Assembly: GCF_008642315.1 (NCBI RefSeq)
Contig: NZ_CP029192.1
Location: forward strand, 7,068,001-7,132,000
DNA length: 64,000 nucleotides
Source of the DNA: Streptomyces venezuelae
GTDB taxonomy: Bacteria > Actinomycetota > Actinomycetes > Streptomycetales > Streptomycetaceae
Direction of reading: 5' to 3'
Part shown: positions 7,908 to 15,392 of the stretch, piece by piece
How positions within the stretch are numbered: the stretch's first letter is position 1
How the letters are laid out: every line of letters starts with the position of its first letter
Program-made: the position numbers and the translations under genes
The notes under the pieces: model-generated
What the model saw: the letters and a program-made list of their open reading frames with translations, nothing else
The model's database searches: none
Told to the model about the DNA's origin: nothing

Positions 7908-8849
7908 TCACGCGGTGAGGCGCAGGAAGACGTCGTCCAGAGAGGGCCGCCGCAGGCTCACGTCGACGACGGGCACCCCTGCCGCGTCCAGTTCGCGGAC
8001 GAGCCGCGGGAGCGTGAGCGCGGGATCGAGGGCGACCACTCCGGCGGTACGGGTCTCCGCGTCGAGCACGGACTCCGCTCCCGTCAACTGGTCGAGGACC
8101 ACCGCCGCCGCGGGCAGCGCCGCGTCCTCGGCGACGACGACCTCCGCGTAGCTCCCGATGCGCGCCTTGAGCTCCGCGGGCGTGCCGCGGTGGGCTGCGC
8201 GGCCCCCGTCGATCAGCACGATGTCGTCGGCCAGCCGATCGGCCTCCTCCAGGTACTGGGTCGTGAGGAGGACCGTCGTGCCCTCGCCGGCCAGCTTCCG
8301 CACGGACTCCCAGATGGCGTTCCTGCTGTGCGGGTCCAGGCCCGTGGTGGGCTCGTCGAGGAAGAGCACGGCGGGCCGGGTGATCAGTCCGACCGCGAGG
8401 TCCAGGCGGCGCCGCATGCCGCCCGAGTACGTGCGGGCGGCCCGCTCCGCCGCCCCGGTGAGCCCGAACCGCTCCAGGAGCTCGTCGGCGCGGCCGCGCG
8501 GCGCCCGCAGCAGGCGGGCGAAGAGGCGCAGGTTCTCGCGGCCCGTCAGATCGCCGTCGACCGACGCGTACTGGCCGATGACGCCGATGTGCCCGCGGAC
8601 GGCCGCCGCGTCCCGCACCACGTCGTACCCCGCCACCCGTGCGGTCCCGGCATCCGGTGTCTGCAGGGTCGTCAGGACCCGGACCGCCGTGGTCTTGCCC
8701 GCGCCGTTGGGCCCGAGGAGCCCGCAGACGGAGCCCTCGGGGATGGCCAGGTCCAGGCCGCGCAGCGCGCTGACGGCGGTGTCGCCGGATCCGAAGCGCT
8801 TCTCCAGACCTTCACTAAGTACAGCGTACGTAGAAGTCATGTGCCGCAC
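7908..8849 (-). CDS. ABC transporter ATP-binding protein (DrrA-like)
   Basis: 313-aa ATPase. It has Walker A GPNGAGKTT, the Q-loop near GVIGQYASVD, signature YSGGMRRRLDLA, Walker B AVLFLDEPTTGLD and switch His in LLTTQYLEEADRL. After the nucleotide-binding domain it carries the DrrA-type C-terminal extension of about 90 residues, ending RRPSLDDVFLRLT. Two starts are possible: GTG at 8849, five bases after GAGG, and ATG at 8840. I keep 8849 because of spacing. It is the first gene of the exporter operon, starting 11 bp from a perfect palindrome shared with the divergent TetR gene. Confidence 0.93.
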   Translation of the reverse strand: MRHMTSTYAVLSEGLEKRFGSGDTAVSALRGLDLAIPEGSVCGLLGPNGAGKTTAVRVLTTLQTPDAGTARVAGYDVVRDAAAVRGHIGVIGQYASVDGDLTGRENLRLFARLLRAPRGRADELLERFGLTGAAERAARTYSGGMRRRLDLAVGLITRPAVLFLDEPTTGLDPHSRNAIWESVRKLAGEGTTVLLTTQYLEEADRLADDIVLIDGGRAAHRGTPAELKARIGSYAEVVVAEDAALPAAAVVLDQLTGAESVLDAETRTAGVVALDPALTLPRLVRELDAAGVPVVDVSLRRPSLDDVFLRLTA

Positions 8850-8859
8850 GGTACCTCAC

Positions 8860-8876
8860 TACGTACGCCGTACGTA
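8860..8876. promoter_or_regulatory. TetR operator, perfect 8-1-8 inverted repeat
   Basis: TACGTACG-C-CGTACGTA is a perfect 17-bp palindrome between the divergent ABC-exporter and TetR genes, 28 bp from the TetR start and about 11 bp from the ATPase start. A further GTACGTA half-site lies at 8826-8832 inside the ATPase 5' end. It is the expected binding site of the adjacent TetR, repressing both directions. Confidence 0.8.
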
Positions 8877-8904
8877 ACTAACATGGTGGTCGAGGTGATG
8901 ATCA

Positions 8905-9624
8905 ATGGCGGGCCGAGCGGCCACTCCCGAAGTGATCTGGGCGCGCCCCGAGCGTGCGGGCCGCGGCCCCAAGCCCGCGTACAACAGGGCCGACATCGCG
9001 GCGGCGGCCGTCCGCATCGCCGACGCGGACGGCATCGACGCGGTGTCCATGCGGCGGGTGGCGGGTGCGCTGGGCTGCGGCACGATGTCGCTGTACAACT
9101 ACGTGCCCCGCAAGGAGGACCTGTACGAGCTGATGGTCGACGCGGTCAGCGGGGAGTACGAACTGGCCGAGGACGCCGTGGGCGGCGACTGGCACGCGGG
9201 GATGCTCGCCATCGGCCGGCAGACCCGGGCGATCCTGCACCGGCACCCCTGGCTCGTGCGCGTGATGTCGACGGTCTACGGCCTCAGCCCGAACGCGCTG
9301 CGCTACCTGGAGCACTGCCTCGGCGTCCTGGAGCGCCTCGACGCGCCCTACGGCACGAAGATGGAGCTCATCGCCCTGGTCAACGGCACGGCCATGACGA
9401 CCGTGGCCAACGAGATCGCGGCCGCCGAGCGCGCGCGGGGTCTGCCCTGGTCGCCGGAGCAGGAGCAGCAGGTCCGGTCCGCCTACCTGGCCGGGCAGCT
9501 CGCGGGCGGCGCGTATCCGCGACTCGCGGGGATGGTGGCGCAGGCGCCGCCGCCCGGCGACGCGGACGAGAGCTTCGAGCGGGCGCTGCGCAGGCTCCTC
9601 GACTCTTTCCGCCCGGGAGCCTGA
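8905..9624 (+). CDS. TetR/AcrR family regulator of the ABC exporter
   Basis: 239 aa. The N-terminal helix-turn-helix (about residues 25-75: NRADIAAAAVRIADADGIDAVSMRRVAGALGCGTMSLYNYVPRKEDLYELM) is followed by the C-terminal ligand domain typical of the TetR_C group (LHRHPWLV, ERLDAPYG, ELIALVNG). The ATG at 8905 has GAGGTG seven bases upstream. Its divergent position to the DrrAB-like exporter and the perfect palindrome between them make it the probable repressor, released by the exported compound. The stop codon lies inside a 12-bp direct repeat. Confidence 0.93.
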   Translation: MAGRAATPEVIWARPERAGRGPKPAYNRADIAAAAVRIADADGIDAVSMRRVAGALGCGTMSLYNYVPRKEDLYELMVDAVSGEYELAEDAVGGDWHAGMLAIGRQTRAILHRHPWLVRVMSTVYGLSPNALRYLEHCLGVLERLDAPYGTKMELIALVNGTAMTTVANEIAAAERARGLPWSPEQEQQVRSAYLAGQLAGGAYPRLAGMVAQAPPPGDADESFERALRRLLDSFRPGA

Positions 9625-9661
9625 TTCCGGGAACGATTCCGGGAGCCTGACTCCGGGAGCC
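9613..9661. repeat. CCGGGAGCCTGA direct repeats between convergent genes
   Basis: CCGGGAGCCTGA occurs exactly at 9613-9624 and 9639-9650, with a third partial copy (CCGGGAGCC) at 9653-9661. The first copy supplies the TetR stop codon. The last copy also folds as CTCCGGG-AG-CCCGGAG, a possible short bidirectional terminator. Confidence 0.6.
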
Positions 9662-9667
9662 CGGAGG

Positions 9668-10876
9668 TCAGAGCAGGGCGAACTGGCCGTCCGGGCCCTC
9701 TTCGTGGTGGTCGAGGACGGATGCGGGCCGCCGTGCGGCGTCGGGTACGGGCAGGATGCCCGCGTCGTGCAGCGCGGCGGCCCCGATGGCCTCGTCCCCC
9801 AAGAACGACGCCAACTCCTCCTGCTCGGGGGAGAGTTCCGCGAGCAGGGCGAGCACCGTGATGAGTTCGAGGAGTTCGGACGTCCACGTCTGGGGCCACG
9901 TCGTGGGGCGGATCGCCTCCAGCGTGCCCGCCTCGGCCGCCTCCGTGCGCAGCGCGAACCAGCGCTCGACGACGCGCACCCCGCTCACCCCGTACTCCCA
10001 CGCCTCCCTCGGCACCGGCGAGATGACGCCCTCGTCACCGACGTGGAGGATCTCCTCCTCCACGTCGTACGACAGGGCGGCCGGCCGGGCGGGCAGCGGT
10101 GCCCGGACGTACGGCCTGCGGCCGCCGGGCAGCTTCGGACGCTCGCCGTTGCCGCGCAGGTGAAGCCGGAGGAGCCGCCTGCCGAGCGCCACGCCCCGCG
10201 TCCAGACGTCGGCGTCGCGGGTGAGCGGCACCCGGCAGCCCGCAGCGGAACCGGTGCCGACGGCGAGGACCCATGCCAGCAGGTCGCGTGCGCCGACCTC
10301 CTGGCCGCCGAGGACGTCCGAGAGGTGGGCGAGCAGGCCCGGCGCCACGTTGGGCTCGTGGCCGCCGGGGCGCCGGAACAGCGGCCGTATCCGCCCCGGG
10401 CGCCCCGCGGGGGAGCGGCCGTCCGGGAGGACGCCGGACGCGAGGACGGCGGGTCCCGGGGCCCCGGGAACGTACCCTTGCTCGACGGCGAACAGCTGGC
10501 CCTCGCCCGCCACCCGCCACAGCTCGGGGCGGGCGACGTCGATGAGGCGGTGGTCGGGGATCAGCCACTGCTCGTCGAACGGGCCGTGCAGGACGCGCAC
10601 GGGTTCGGGGCAGGGCCCTGTCTCCCTGGCCAGGCGGCCCGTCGCGCCGCCGTGGCCGGGCAGCTGGGCGACCGCGGTGTGCAGGGTGCGGGCACGGGTG
10701 GGGCGGAACAGGGCCTCGCGGTCCGGCCCCTCGGCGCGGACGAAGGCGGTCCAACGGGCCCGCAGGGAAGCCGGATCCGGGCCCATCGGCCACCCCCGGC
10801 CCGGCCGGAGCGGTGCGACGGACCACGGCATGAGGTCCGCGAGCAGCGGCGCTTCGTCGTGCGTCACGCCCGGCAT
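9668..10876 (-). CDS. Stand-alone Type ISP restriction-modification specificity-domain protein
   Basis: 402 aa. The C-terminal two thirds resemble the specificity (C-terminal) domain of Type ISP enzymes such as LlaBIII: AWVLAVG near 205, the segment VEEEILHVGDEGVISPVPREA near 265-290, WEYGVSGVRVVERWFALR near 293, then LLELITVLALLAEL. No SAM-binding or DPPY methylase motif, no helicase P-loop and no nuclease motif is present, so this is a free-standing target-recognition-like domain. Such proteins are, from memory, common in Streptomyces and often labelled Type ISP R/M enzyme or DNA methyltransferase. No partner methylase or nuclease lies nearby. Its real role (orphan DNA binding, remnant, regulator) is open. 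The ATG at 10876 is internal to a well-used frame. Confidence 0.72.
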   Translation of the reverse strand: MPGVTHDEAPLLADLMPWSVAPLRPGRGWPMGPDPASLRARWTAFVRAEGPDREALFRPTRARTLHTAVAQLPGHGGATGRLARETGPCPEPVRVLHGPFDEQWLIPDHRLIDVARPELWRVAGEGQLFAVEQGYVPGAPGPAVLASGVLPDGRSPAGRPGRIRPLFRRPGGHEPNVAPGLLAHLSDVLGGQEVGARDLLAWVLAVGTGSAAGCRVPLTRDADVWTRGVALGRRLLRLHLRGNGERPKLPGGRRPYVRAPLPARPAALSYDVEEEILHVGDEGVISPVPREAWEYGVSGVRVVERWFALRTEAAEAGTLEAIRPTTWPQTWTSELLELITVLALLAELSPEQEELASFLGDEAIGAAALHDAGILPVPDAARRPASVLDHHEEGPDGQFALL

Positions 10877-10901
10877 CGTACGACGTGGCCGCCCGGTCCC
10901 G

Positions 10902-11651
10902 TCACGTCGCGTCGAGCGTGACCGAGAACGAGAAGCGGTCGCCGCGGTAGTGGATGCGGGCCACGTCCAGCGTGCGGCCCTCCTCGTCGTAGGTGACGCC
11001 GGTGTAGTGCAGGATCGGGCTGAGCAGCGGCACTTCGAGGAGCCGCGCGGTCTCCGGGTCGGCGAGCGTGGCCTCGACGGTGTCCGTGATGCGGCTGATG
11101 CGGACGCCCACCACGTCGCGCAGGACCTTCGTCATGGGCCAGCGCACGAGGTCGTCCAGGTCGATGCGGGACGCCAGTTCGGGCCGGACGTAGTTGCGGG
11201 CGTGGTTGGTGGGCTCGCCCGTCTTCTCGTCGCAGCGCAGCCGATGGTACGTCGCGACCTCCGAGGAATCCGGGAAGTGCCCGACGAGGTCGGCGGGGGG
11301 CGGGGCGGCACCGTGGTCGAGGAGGCGGGTGGTCATGCCCGACTGCTGGGCCACGATCGCGTCGACCGAGCCGAGCAGGCGGACGGGGGCGCCGCGCCGC
11401 GCGCTCGGCTCGATGAAGGTGCCGCGCCGCCGGTGGCGGGTGATCAGCCCCTCGTCCTCCAGCTCCTTGAGCGCCTGTCGCATGGTCAGCACGCTCACCC
11501 CGTAATGCCCCGCCAGCTGCTCCTCGGTGGGCAGCCGGAGCGGGGCATCGGGGGAGCGGCCCAGTATCGAGGCACGCAGGGACTGCGACACCTGATACCA
11601 GAGCGGAAGCTTCCGATTCAGGACGATCGAGTCCGGGGCGAAAGCGGTCAC
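10902..11651 (-). CDS. GntR/HutC family transcriptional regulator
   Basis: 249 aa, GTG at 11651 with GGAGAG about four bases upstream. N-terminal winged helix at about residues 13-80 (LPLWYQVSQSLRASIL, LPTEEQLAGHYGVSVLTMRQALKELEDEGLI, RRRGTFI), then a UTRA-type effector domain (TRLLDHG, YHRLRCDE, YTGVTYDEEGRTLDVARIHYRGDRFSF). It sits 27 bp downstream of homogentisate dioxygenase in the same direction and is therefore probably co-transcribed. A role in aromatic amino acid catabolism is likely, with an acid intermediate as effector, but this rests only on position. Confidence 0.88.
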   Translation of the reverse strand: MTAFAPDSIVLNRKLPLWYQVSQSLRASILGRSPDAPLRLPTEEQLAGHYGVSVLTMRQALKELEDEGLITRHRRRGTFIEPSARRGAPVRLLGSVDAIVAQQSGMTTRLLDHGAAPPPADLVGHFPDSSEVATYHRLRCDEKTGEPTNHARNYVRPELASRIDLDDLVRWPMTKVLRDVVGVRISRITDTVEATLADPETARLLEVPLLSPILHYTGVTYDEEGRTLDVARIHYRGDRFSFSVTLDAT

Positions 11652-11678
11652 AATCTCTCCGAATCAGGTGGTGTCGCG

Positions 11679-13043
11679 TCAGTTGCGGAAGTGACGCTCC
11701 AGACCCTGCCACACGTCGTCGTAGCCGCGCTGCAGGTGGGACGCCCCGGCCGCCTGTTCCGTCGCCGTCACCGGCCACCGCGTCTCGAACATGAAGGCGA
11801 GGCCGTCGTCGATCTTCTGCGGCTTCAGCTCGGCGGCGGACGCCTTCTCGAACGTCCCGCGGTCCGGGCCGTGCGCCGACATCATGTTGTGCAGCGAGCC
11901 GCCGCCGGGGACGAAACCTTCCGCCTTCGCGTCGTACGCGCCCTCGATCAGGCCCATGTACTCGCTCATCACGTTCCGGTGGAAGTAGGGCGGACGGAAG
12001 GTGTCCTCGCCCACCAGCCAGCGCGGCGCGAACACCACGAAGTCGACGCCCGCGAGGCCCGGGGTGTCGGACGGCGAGGTGAGCACGGTGAAGATCGACG
12101 GGTCCGGGTGGTCGTAGCTGATCGAGCCGATCACGTTGAAGCGGTGCAGGTCGTAGACGTACGGGACGTGGTTGCCGTGCCAGGCGACCACGTCGAGCGG
12201 CGAGTGGTCGTAGGTGGCGCGCCACAGGTTGCCGCAGAACTTGTTCACCACCTCGACCGGGCCCTCGACGTCCTCGTACGCGGCCACGGGCGCCCGGAAG
12301 TCGCGCGCGTTGGCGAGGCCGTTGGCGCCGATCGGGCCGAGGTCGGGGAGCTGGAACGGGGCGCCGTAGTTCTCGCACACGTACCCGCGGGCGGTCTCGT
12401 CGAGGAGCTCCACGCGGAAGCGGACGCCGCGCGGGATCAGCGCGACCTCGCCGGGCTCGGCGTGCAGCAGCCCGAACTCGGTGCGCAGGAGCAGCCCGCC
12501 GCGCTCGGGCACGATGAGCAGTTCACCGTCCGCGTCGCTGAACACCCTCTGCCGCATCGAGGAGTTGGCGTGGTAGAGGTGGATGCCCATGCCGGTGCGC
12601 TGGGTCGCGTCGCCGTTGCCGCCCAGCGTCCACAGGCCCGCCAGGAAGTCCGTGCCGGGCGCGGGATCGGGGAGCGGGTTCCAGCGCAGCCGGTTCGGGT
12701 CGGGCACCGACTCGGTGAAGGGGGCCGTGCGGAGCGCGCCGTTGTCGGCGCGGGTGAACCGCGGGTGCGCGGCCGAGGGGCGGATGCGGTACAGCCACGA
12801 GCGGCGGTTGTGCGCGCGGGGCTCGGTGAAGGCGCTGCCGCTCAGCTGCTCGGCGTAGAGGCCGAGGGGAGCGCGCTGCGGGGAGTTGCGGCCGTGCGGC
12901 AGGGCGCCGGGCACGGCTTCGGAGCTGTGTTCGTTGCCGAAGCCGGAGAGGTAGGTGAGCCCCTCGGCGGTCTTGCGTGCGTCGTACGCGCCCGTTCCGT
13001 TCGCATCCGCGCGGTCCGCGTCGCCTGCGTGGTCCCCACTCAT
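11679..13043 (-). CDS. hmgA: Homogentisate 1,2-dioxygenase
   Basis: 454-455 aa iron(II) dioxygenase that opens homogentisate to maleylacetoacetate in tyrosine and phenylalanine degradation. Family signatures are [13 protein letters not shown] near the N-terminus, [24 protein letters not shown] and the C-terminal metal-binding region [18 protein letters not shown]...[10 protein letters not shown], which holds the His and Glu ligands. I prefer the ATG at 13043 (GGGAG eight bases upstream) over an overlapping in-frame GTG at 13046. It is divergent from a TetR gene, with an inverted repeat between them, and followed by a GntR gene. The later pathway enzymes (maleylacetoacetate isomerase, fumarylacetoacetase) are not in the window. 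Confidence 0.97.
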   Translation of the reverse strand: MSGDHAGDADRADANGTGAYDARKTAEGLTYLSGFGNEHSSEAVPGALPHGRNSPQRAPLGLYAEQLSGSAFTEPRAHNRRSWLYRIRPSAAHPRFTRADNGALRTAPFTESVPDPNRLRWNPLPDPAPGTDFLAGLWTLGGNGDATQRTGMGIHLYHANSSMRQRVFSDADGELLIVPERGGLLLRTEFGLLHAEPGEVALIPRGVRFRVELLDETARGYVCENYGAPFQLPDLGPIGANGLANARDFRAPVAAYEDVEGPVEVVNKFCGNLWRATYDHSPLDVVAWHGNHVPYVYDLHRFNVIGSISYDHPDPSIFTVLTSPSDTPGLAGVDFVVFAPRWLVGEDTFRPPYFHRNVMSEYMGLIEGAYDAKAEGFVPGGGSLHNMMSAHGPDRGTFEKASAAELKPQKIDDGLAFMFETRWPVTATEQAAGASHLQRGYDDVWQGLERHFRN

Positions 13044-13066
13044 CACACCGCTCCCTCATCAGTGAT

Positions 13067-13086
13067 TCCTATGGGACACCGTAGGA
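13067..13086. promoter_or_regulatory. Inverted repeat TCCTA-N10-TAGGA between hmgA and TetR
   Basis: TCCTA (13067-13071) and TAGGA (13082-13086) flank a 10-base centre in the 84-bp divergent intergenic region. A second small inverted repeat, CTTCC-N6-GGAAG, lies a little to the right. Either could be the site for the TetR or GntR gene next to it. Confidence 0.45.
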
Positions 13087-13127
13087 TTCGCTTTTTCCTT
13101 CCGCAAGAGGAAGCGGGAATGTGAGCG

Positions 13128-13811
13128 ATGCTCTACTCTCCCGGAATGCCCCACCGGAACTCGCCCGAAGGCCACCCGGACCCGCCCCAGGACCCGCGCC
13201 CCGGCCCCCGCCCCCCGTCCTCCATGCGCCGCCTCCCCGTGCAGGAGCGCAGCGCGGAGCGCCTGACACGGATCCTCGACGCCTGCGCCGCCGTCCTGGA
13301 CGAGACCGGCTACGACGGCCTCACCACCCGCGCCGTCGCCCAGCGCGCCGGCGTCCCCATCGGCTCGGTCTACCGCTTCTTCGGCAACAAGCGAGCGCTC
13401 ACGGACGCGCTGGCCCACCGCAACCTGGACGCGTACGCGGAACGGGTGGCGGCCCGCGTCACCGGCATCGAGCACGGCGACTGGCGCGGCGCCGTCGACG
13501 CGGCGTTCGACGAGTACCTGGTGATGATGCGCACCGTCCCCGGCTTCGGCCTGGTCGACTTCGGCGTCCCCTCCGCACCGGACGCCATGCCGGACGCCAA
13601 CTCCCAGGTCGCCGACCGGGTGGCCGCCCTCCTCGCCCTCCACCTGAACCGCCCCCTGGACGCGGCCCTGCGCCGCACCATCCTCGTCGGCGTCGAGGCG
13701 GTCGACGCGGTCCTCCAACTGGCCTTCCGCGCCGACCCGACGGGTGACCCGGCACTCGTCGACGAGGCGCGGATCCTGCTGCACGCCTACTTCGCGCGGT
13801 CCCTGGACTGA
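13128..13811 (+). CDS. TetR family transcriptional regulator
   Basis: 227 aa. An unstructured proline-rich N-terminus (about 35 residues) precedes the helix-turn-helix (ERLTRILDACAAVLDETGYDGLTTRAVAQRAGVPIGSVYRFFGNKRALTDAL, about 43-95). The C-terminal part is the usual all-helical ligand domain. Two in-frame ATGs (13128 and 13146) are possible; neither has a strong ribosome site, and I keep the first because GCGGGA lies about 10 bases before it. Divergent from hmgA and upstream of the CitMHS transporter, it could control either; the inverted repeat before hmgA favours hmgA. Confidence 0.88.
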   Translation: MLYSPGMPHRNSPEGHPDPPQDPRPGPRPPSSMRRLPVQERSAERLTRILDACAAVLDETGYDGLTTRAVAQRAGVPIGSVYRFFGNKRALTDALAHRNLDAYAERVAARVTGIEHGDWRGAVDAAFDEYLVMMRTVPGFGLVDFGVPSAPDAMPDANSQVADRVAALLALHLNRPLDAALRRTILVGVEAVDAVLQLAFRADPTGDPALVDEARILLHAYFARSLD

Positions 13812-13896
13812 GAGGGGGTCCCGGCCCACGCCCGTGACCAGGAGTTTTGCGCTTATTGCTCGCGCGTCAACATCTTGTTAACGCTGGATAGCGAGT

Positions 13897-13950
13897 CCTA
13901 ACGTCGTCCGGACCGCCAGACCTGGTGGGAGTTCGATGGTGAACGTTAGG
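13897..13950. promoter_or_regulatory. Spaced inverted repeat upstream of citrate transporter
   Basis: CCTAACGT (13897-13904) and ACGTTAGG (13943-13950) are perfect inverse copies separated by 38 bases, directly before the transporter ATG at 13959. The right arm occupies the place of the ribosome binding site. Pairing in RNA would therefore hide the start region; paired repressor binding is the other option. The upstream part holds GTTAAC and TGGATA-like promoter sequence. Confidence 0.5.
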
Positions 13951-13958
13951 TAGCCCCC

Positions 13959-15392
13959 ATGCTGACAATCCTCGGATTCGTCATGATCGCCACCTTCCTG
14001 GTGCTGATCATGATGAAGAAGATGTCGCCGATCGCGGCACTGGTGCTGATCCCCGCGCTCTTCTGCGTGTTCGTAGGAAAGGGAGCCCATCTCGGGGACT
14101 ACGTCCTCGAAGGCGTCGGCAATCTGGCGCCCACGGCGGCCATGCTCATGTTCGCCATCGTGTACTTCGGCGTCATGATCGACGTCGGCCTCTTCGACCC
14201 GATCGTCCGGGGCATCCTGCGCTTCTGCAAGGCGGACCCGGTGCGCATCGTCGTCGGCACCGCCGTGCTCGCCGCGATCGTCTCGCTCGACGGCGACGGC
14301 TCGACGACCTTCATGATCACGGTCTCGGCGATGTATCCGCTGTACAAGCGCCTCAAGATGAGCCTCGTCGTGATGACGGGCGTCGCCGCGACCGCCAACG
14401 GCGTCATGAACACGCTGCCCTGGGGCGGCCCGACGGCCCGCGCCGCGACCGCGCTCAAGGTCGACGCCTCCGACATCTTCGTGCCGATGATCCCGGCGCT
14501 CGGCATGGGGCTCGTCGCCGTCTTCGTCCTCGCGTACGCACTGGGTCTGCGCGAGCGCAAGCGGCTCGGCGTGCTGTCGCTGGACGAGGTCCTGGAGAGG
14601 GAGACGGCCGACGAGACCGTTCTCGTCGGCGCCGGGGGCGACGGCGACAGCCGTACGTCGCTCACGAAGAAGGCCACCGGGGGCGCGGGCGACGGCACGG
14701 ACGCGGACGCACCCGAGAGCGAGGGGGCGACCGGAGGCGACGACGACGGGTTCCAGGGGCTCGACCCGAACCGGCCCACCCTGCGCCCCAAGCTCTACTG
14801 GTTCAACGCGGCCCTCACCATCCTGCTGCTCACCGCCATGATCATGGAGTGGCTGCCGATCCCGGTCCTCTTCCTGCTCGGCGCCGCGCTCGCCCTCACC
14901 GTCAACTTCCCGCACATGCCCGACCAGAAGGCGCGCATCGGCGCCCACGCCGAGAACGTCCTCAACGTCACCGGCATGGTCTTCGCCGCCGCCGTGTTCA
15001 CCGGGGTGCTCCAGGGCACCGGCATGGTCGACCACATGGCCGACTGGCTCGTCGACGCCATCCCCGAGGGCATGGGACCGCAGATGGGCCTCGTCACCGG
15101 GCTGCTCTCCATCCCGCTCACCTACTTCATGTCCAACGACGGCTTCTACTTCGGCGTCCTGCCGGTCCTCGCCGAGGCAGGCCAGGCGCACGGCGTCGGC
15201 ACCCTGGAGATCGCCCGCGCCTCCATCGCGGGCCAGGCCCTGCACATGTCGAGCCCGCTCGTGCCCGCCGTGTACGTCCTCGTCGGCATGGCCAAGGTCG
15301 AGTTCGGCGACCACACCAAGTTCACCGTCAAGTGGGCCGTGCTCACCTCGCTGGTCGTGCTCGGCGCCGGAATCCTCTTCGGCATCATCTGA
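13959..15392 (+). CDS. CitMHS family citrate/metal-citrate:H+ symporter
   Basis: 477-aa membrane transporter of the CitMHS family (Bacillus CitM/CitH type), importing citrate, usually as a divalent-metal complex. About 12 helices are visible. Family-like segments include IVYFGVMIDVGLFDP, VSLDGDGSTTFMITVSAMYPLYK near 105-127, NTLPWGGPTARA near 150 and MSNDGFYFGVLPV near 395. A hydrophilic Asp/Glu/Gly-rich loop at about 215-265 separates the two halves. The ribosome site is weak (TTAGG) and overlaps an inverted repeat. The stop overlaps the start of the next MFS gene (ATGA), so the two are coupled. Confidence 0.93.
   Translation: MLTILGFVMIATFLVLIMMKKMSPIAALVLIPALFCVFVGKGAHLGDYVLEGVGNLAPTAAMLMFAIVYFGVMIDVGLFDPIVRGILRFCKADPVRIVVGTAVLAAIVSLDGDGSTTFMITVSAMYPLYKRLKMSLVVMTGVAATANGVMNTLPWGGPTARAATALKVDASDIFVPMIPALGMGLVAVFVLAYALGLRERKRLGVLSLDEVLERETADETVLVGAGGDGDSRTSLTKKATGGAGDGTDADAPESEGATGGDDDGFQGLDPNRPTLRPKLYWFNAALTILLLTAMIMEWLPIPVLFLLGAALALTVNFPHMPDQKARIGAHAENVLNVTGMVFAAAVFTGVLQGTGMVDHMADWLVDAIPEGMGPQMGLVTGLLSIPLTYFMSNDGFYFGVLPVLAEAGQAHGVGTLEIARASIAGQALHMSSPLVPAVYVLVGMAKVEFGDHTKFTVKWAVLTSLVVLGAGILFGII

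Noticed and set aside
10221..13124. 967-codon rightward open frame
   Set aside because: Antisense to GntR and hmgA; low-complexity product, while hmgA is certain.
14849..15391. Upstream extension of the MFS gene
   Set aside because: It runs through the CitMHS gene in another frame; the ATG at 15392 overlapping the CitMHS stop is the normal start.
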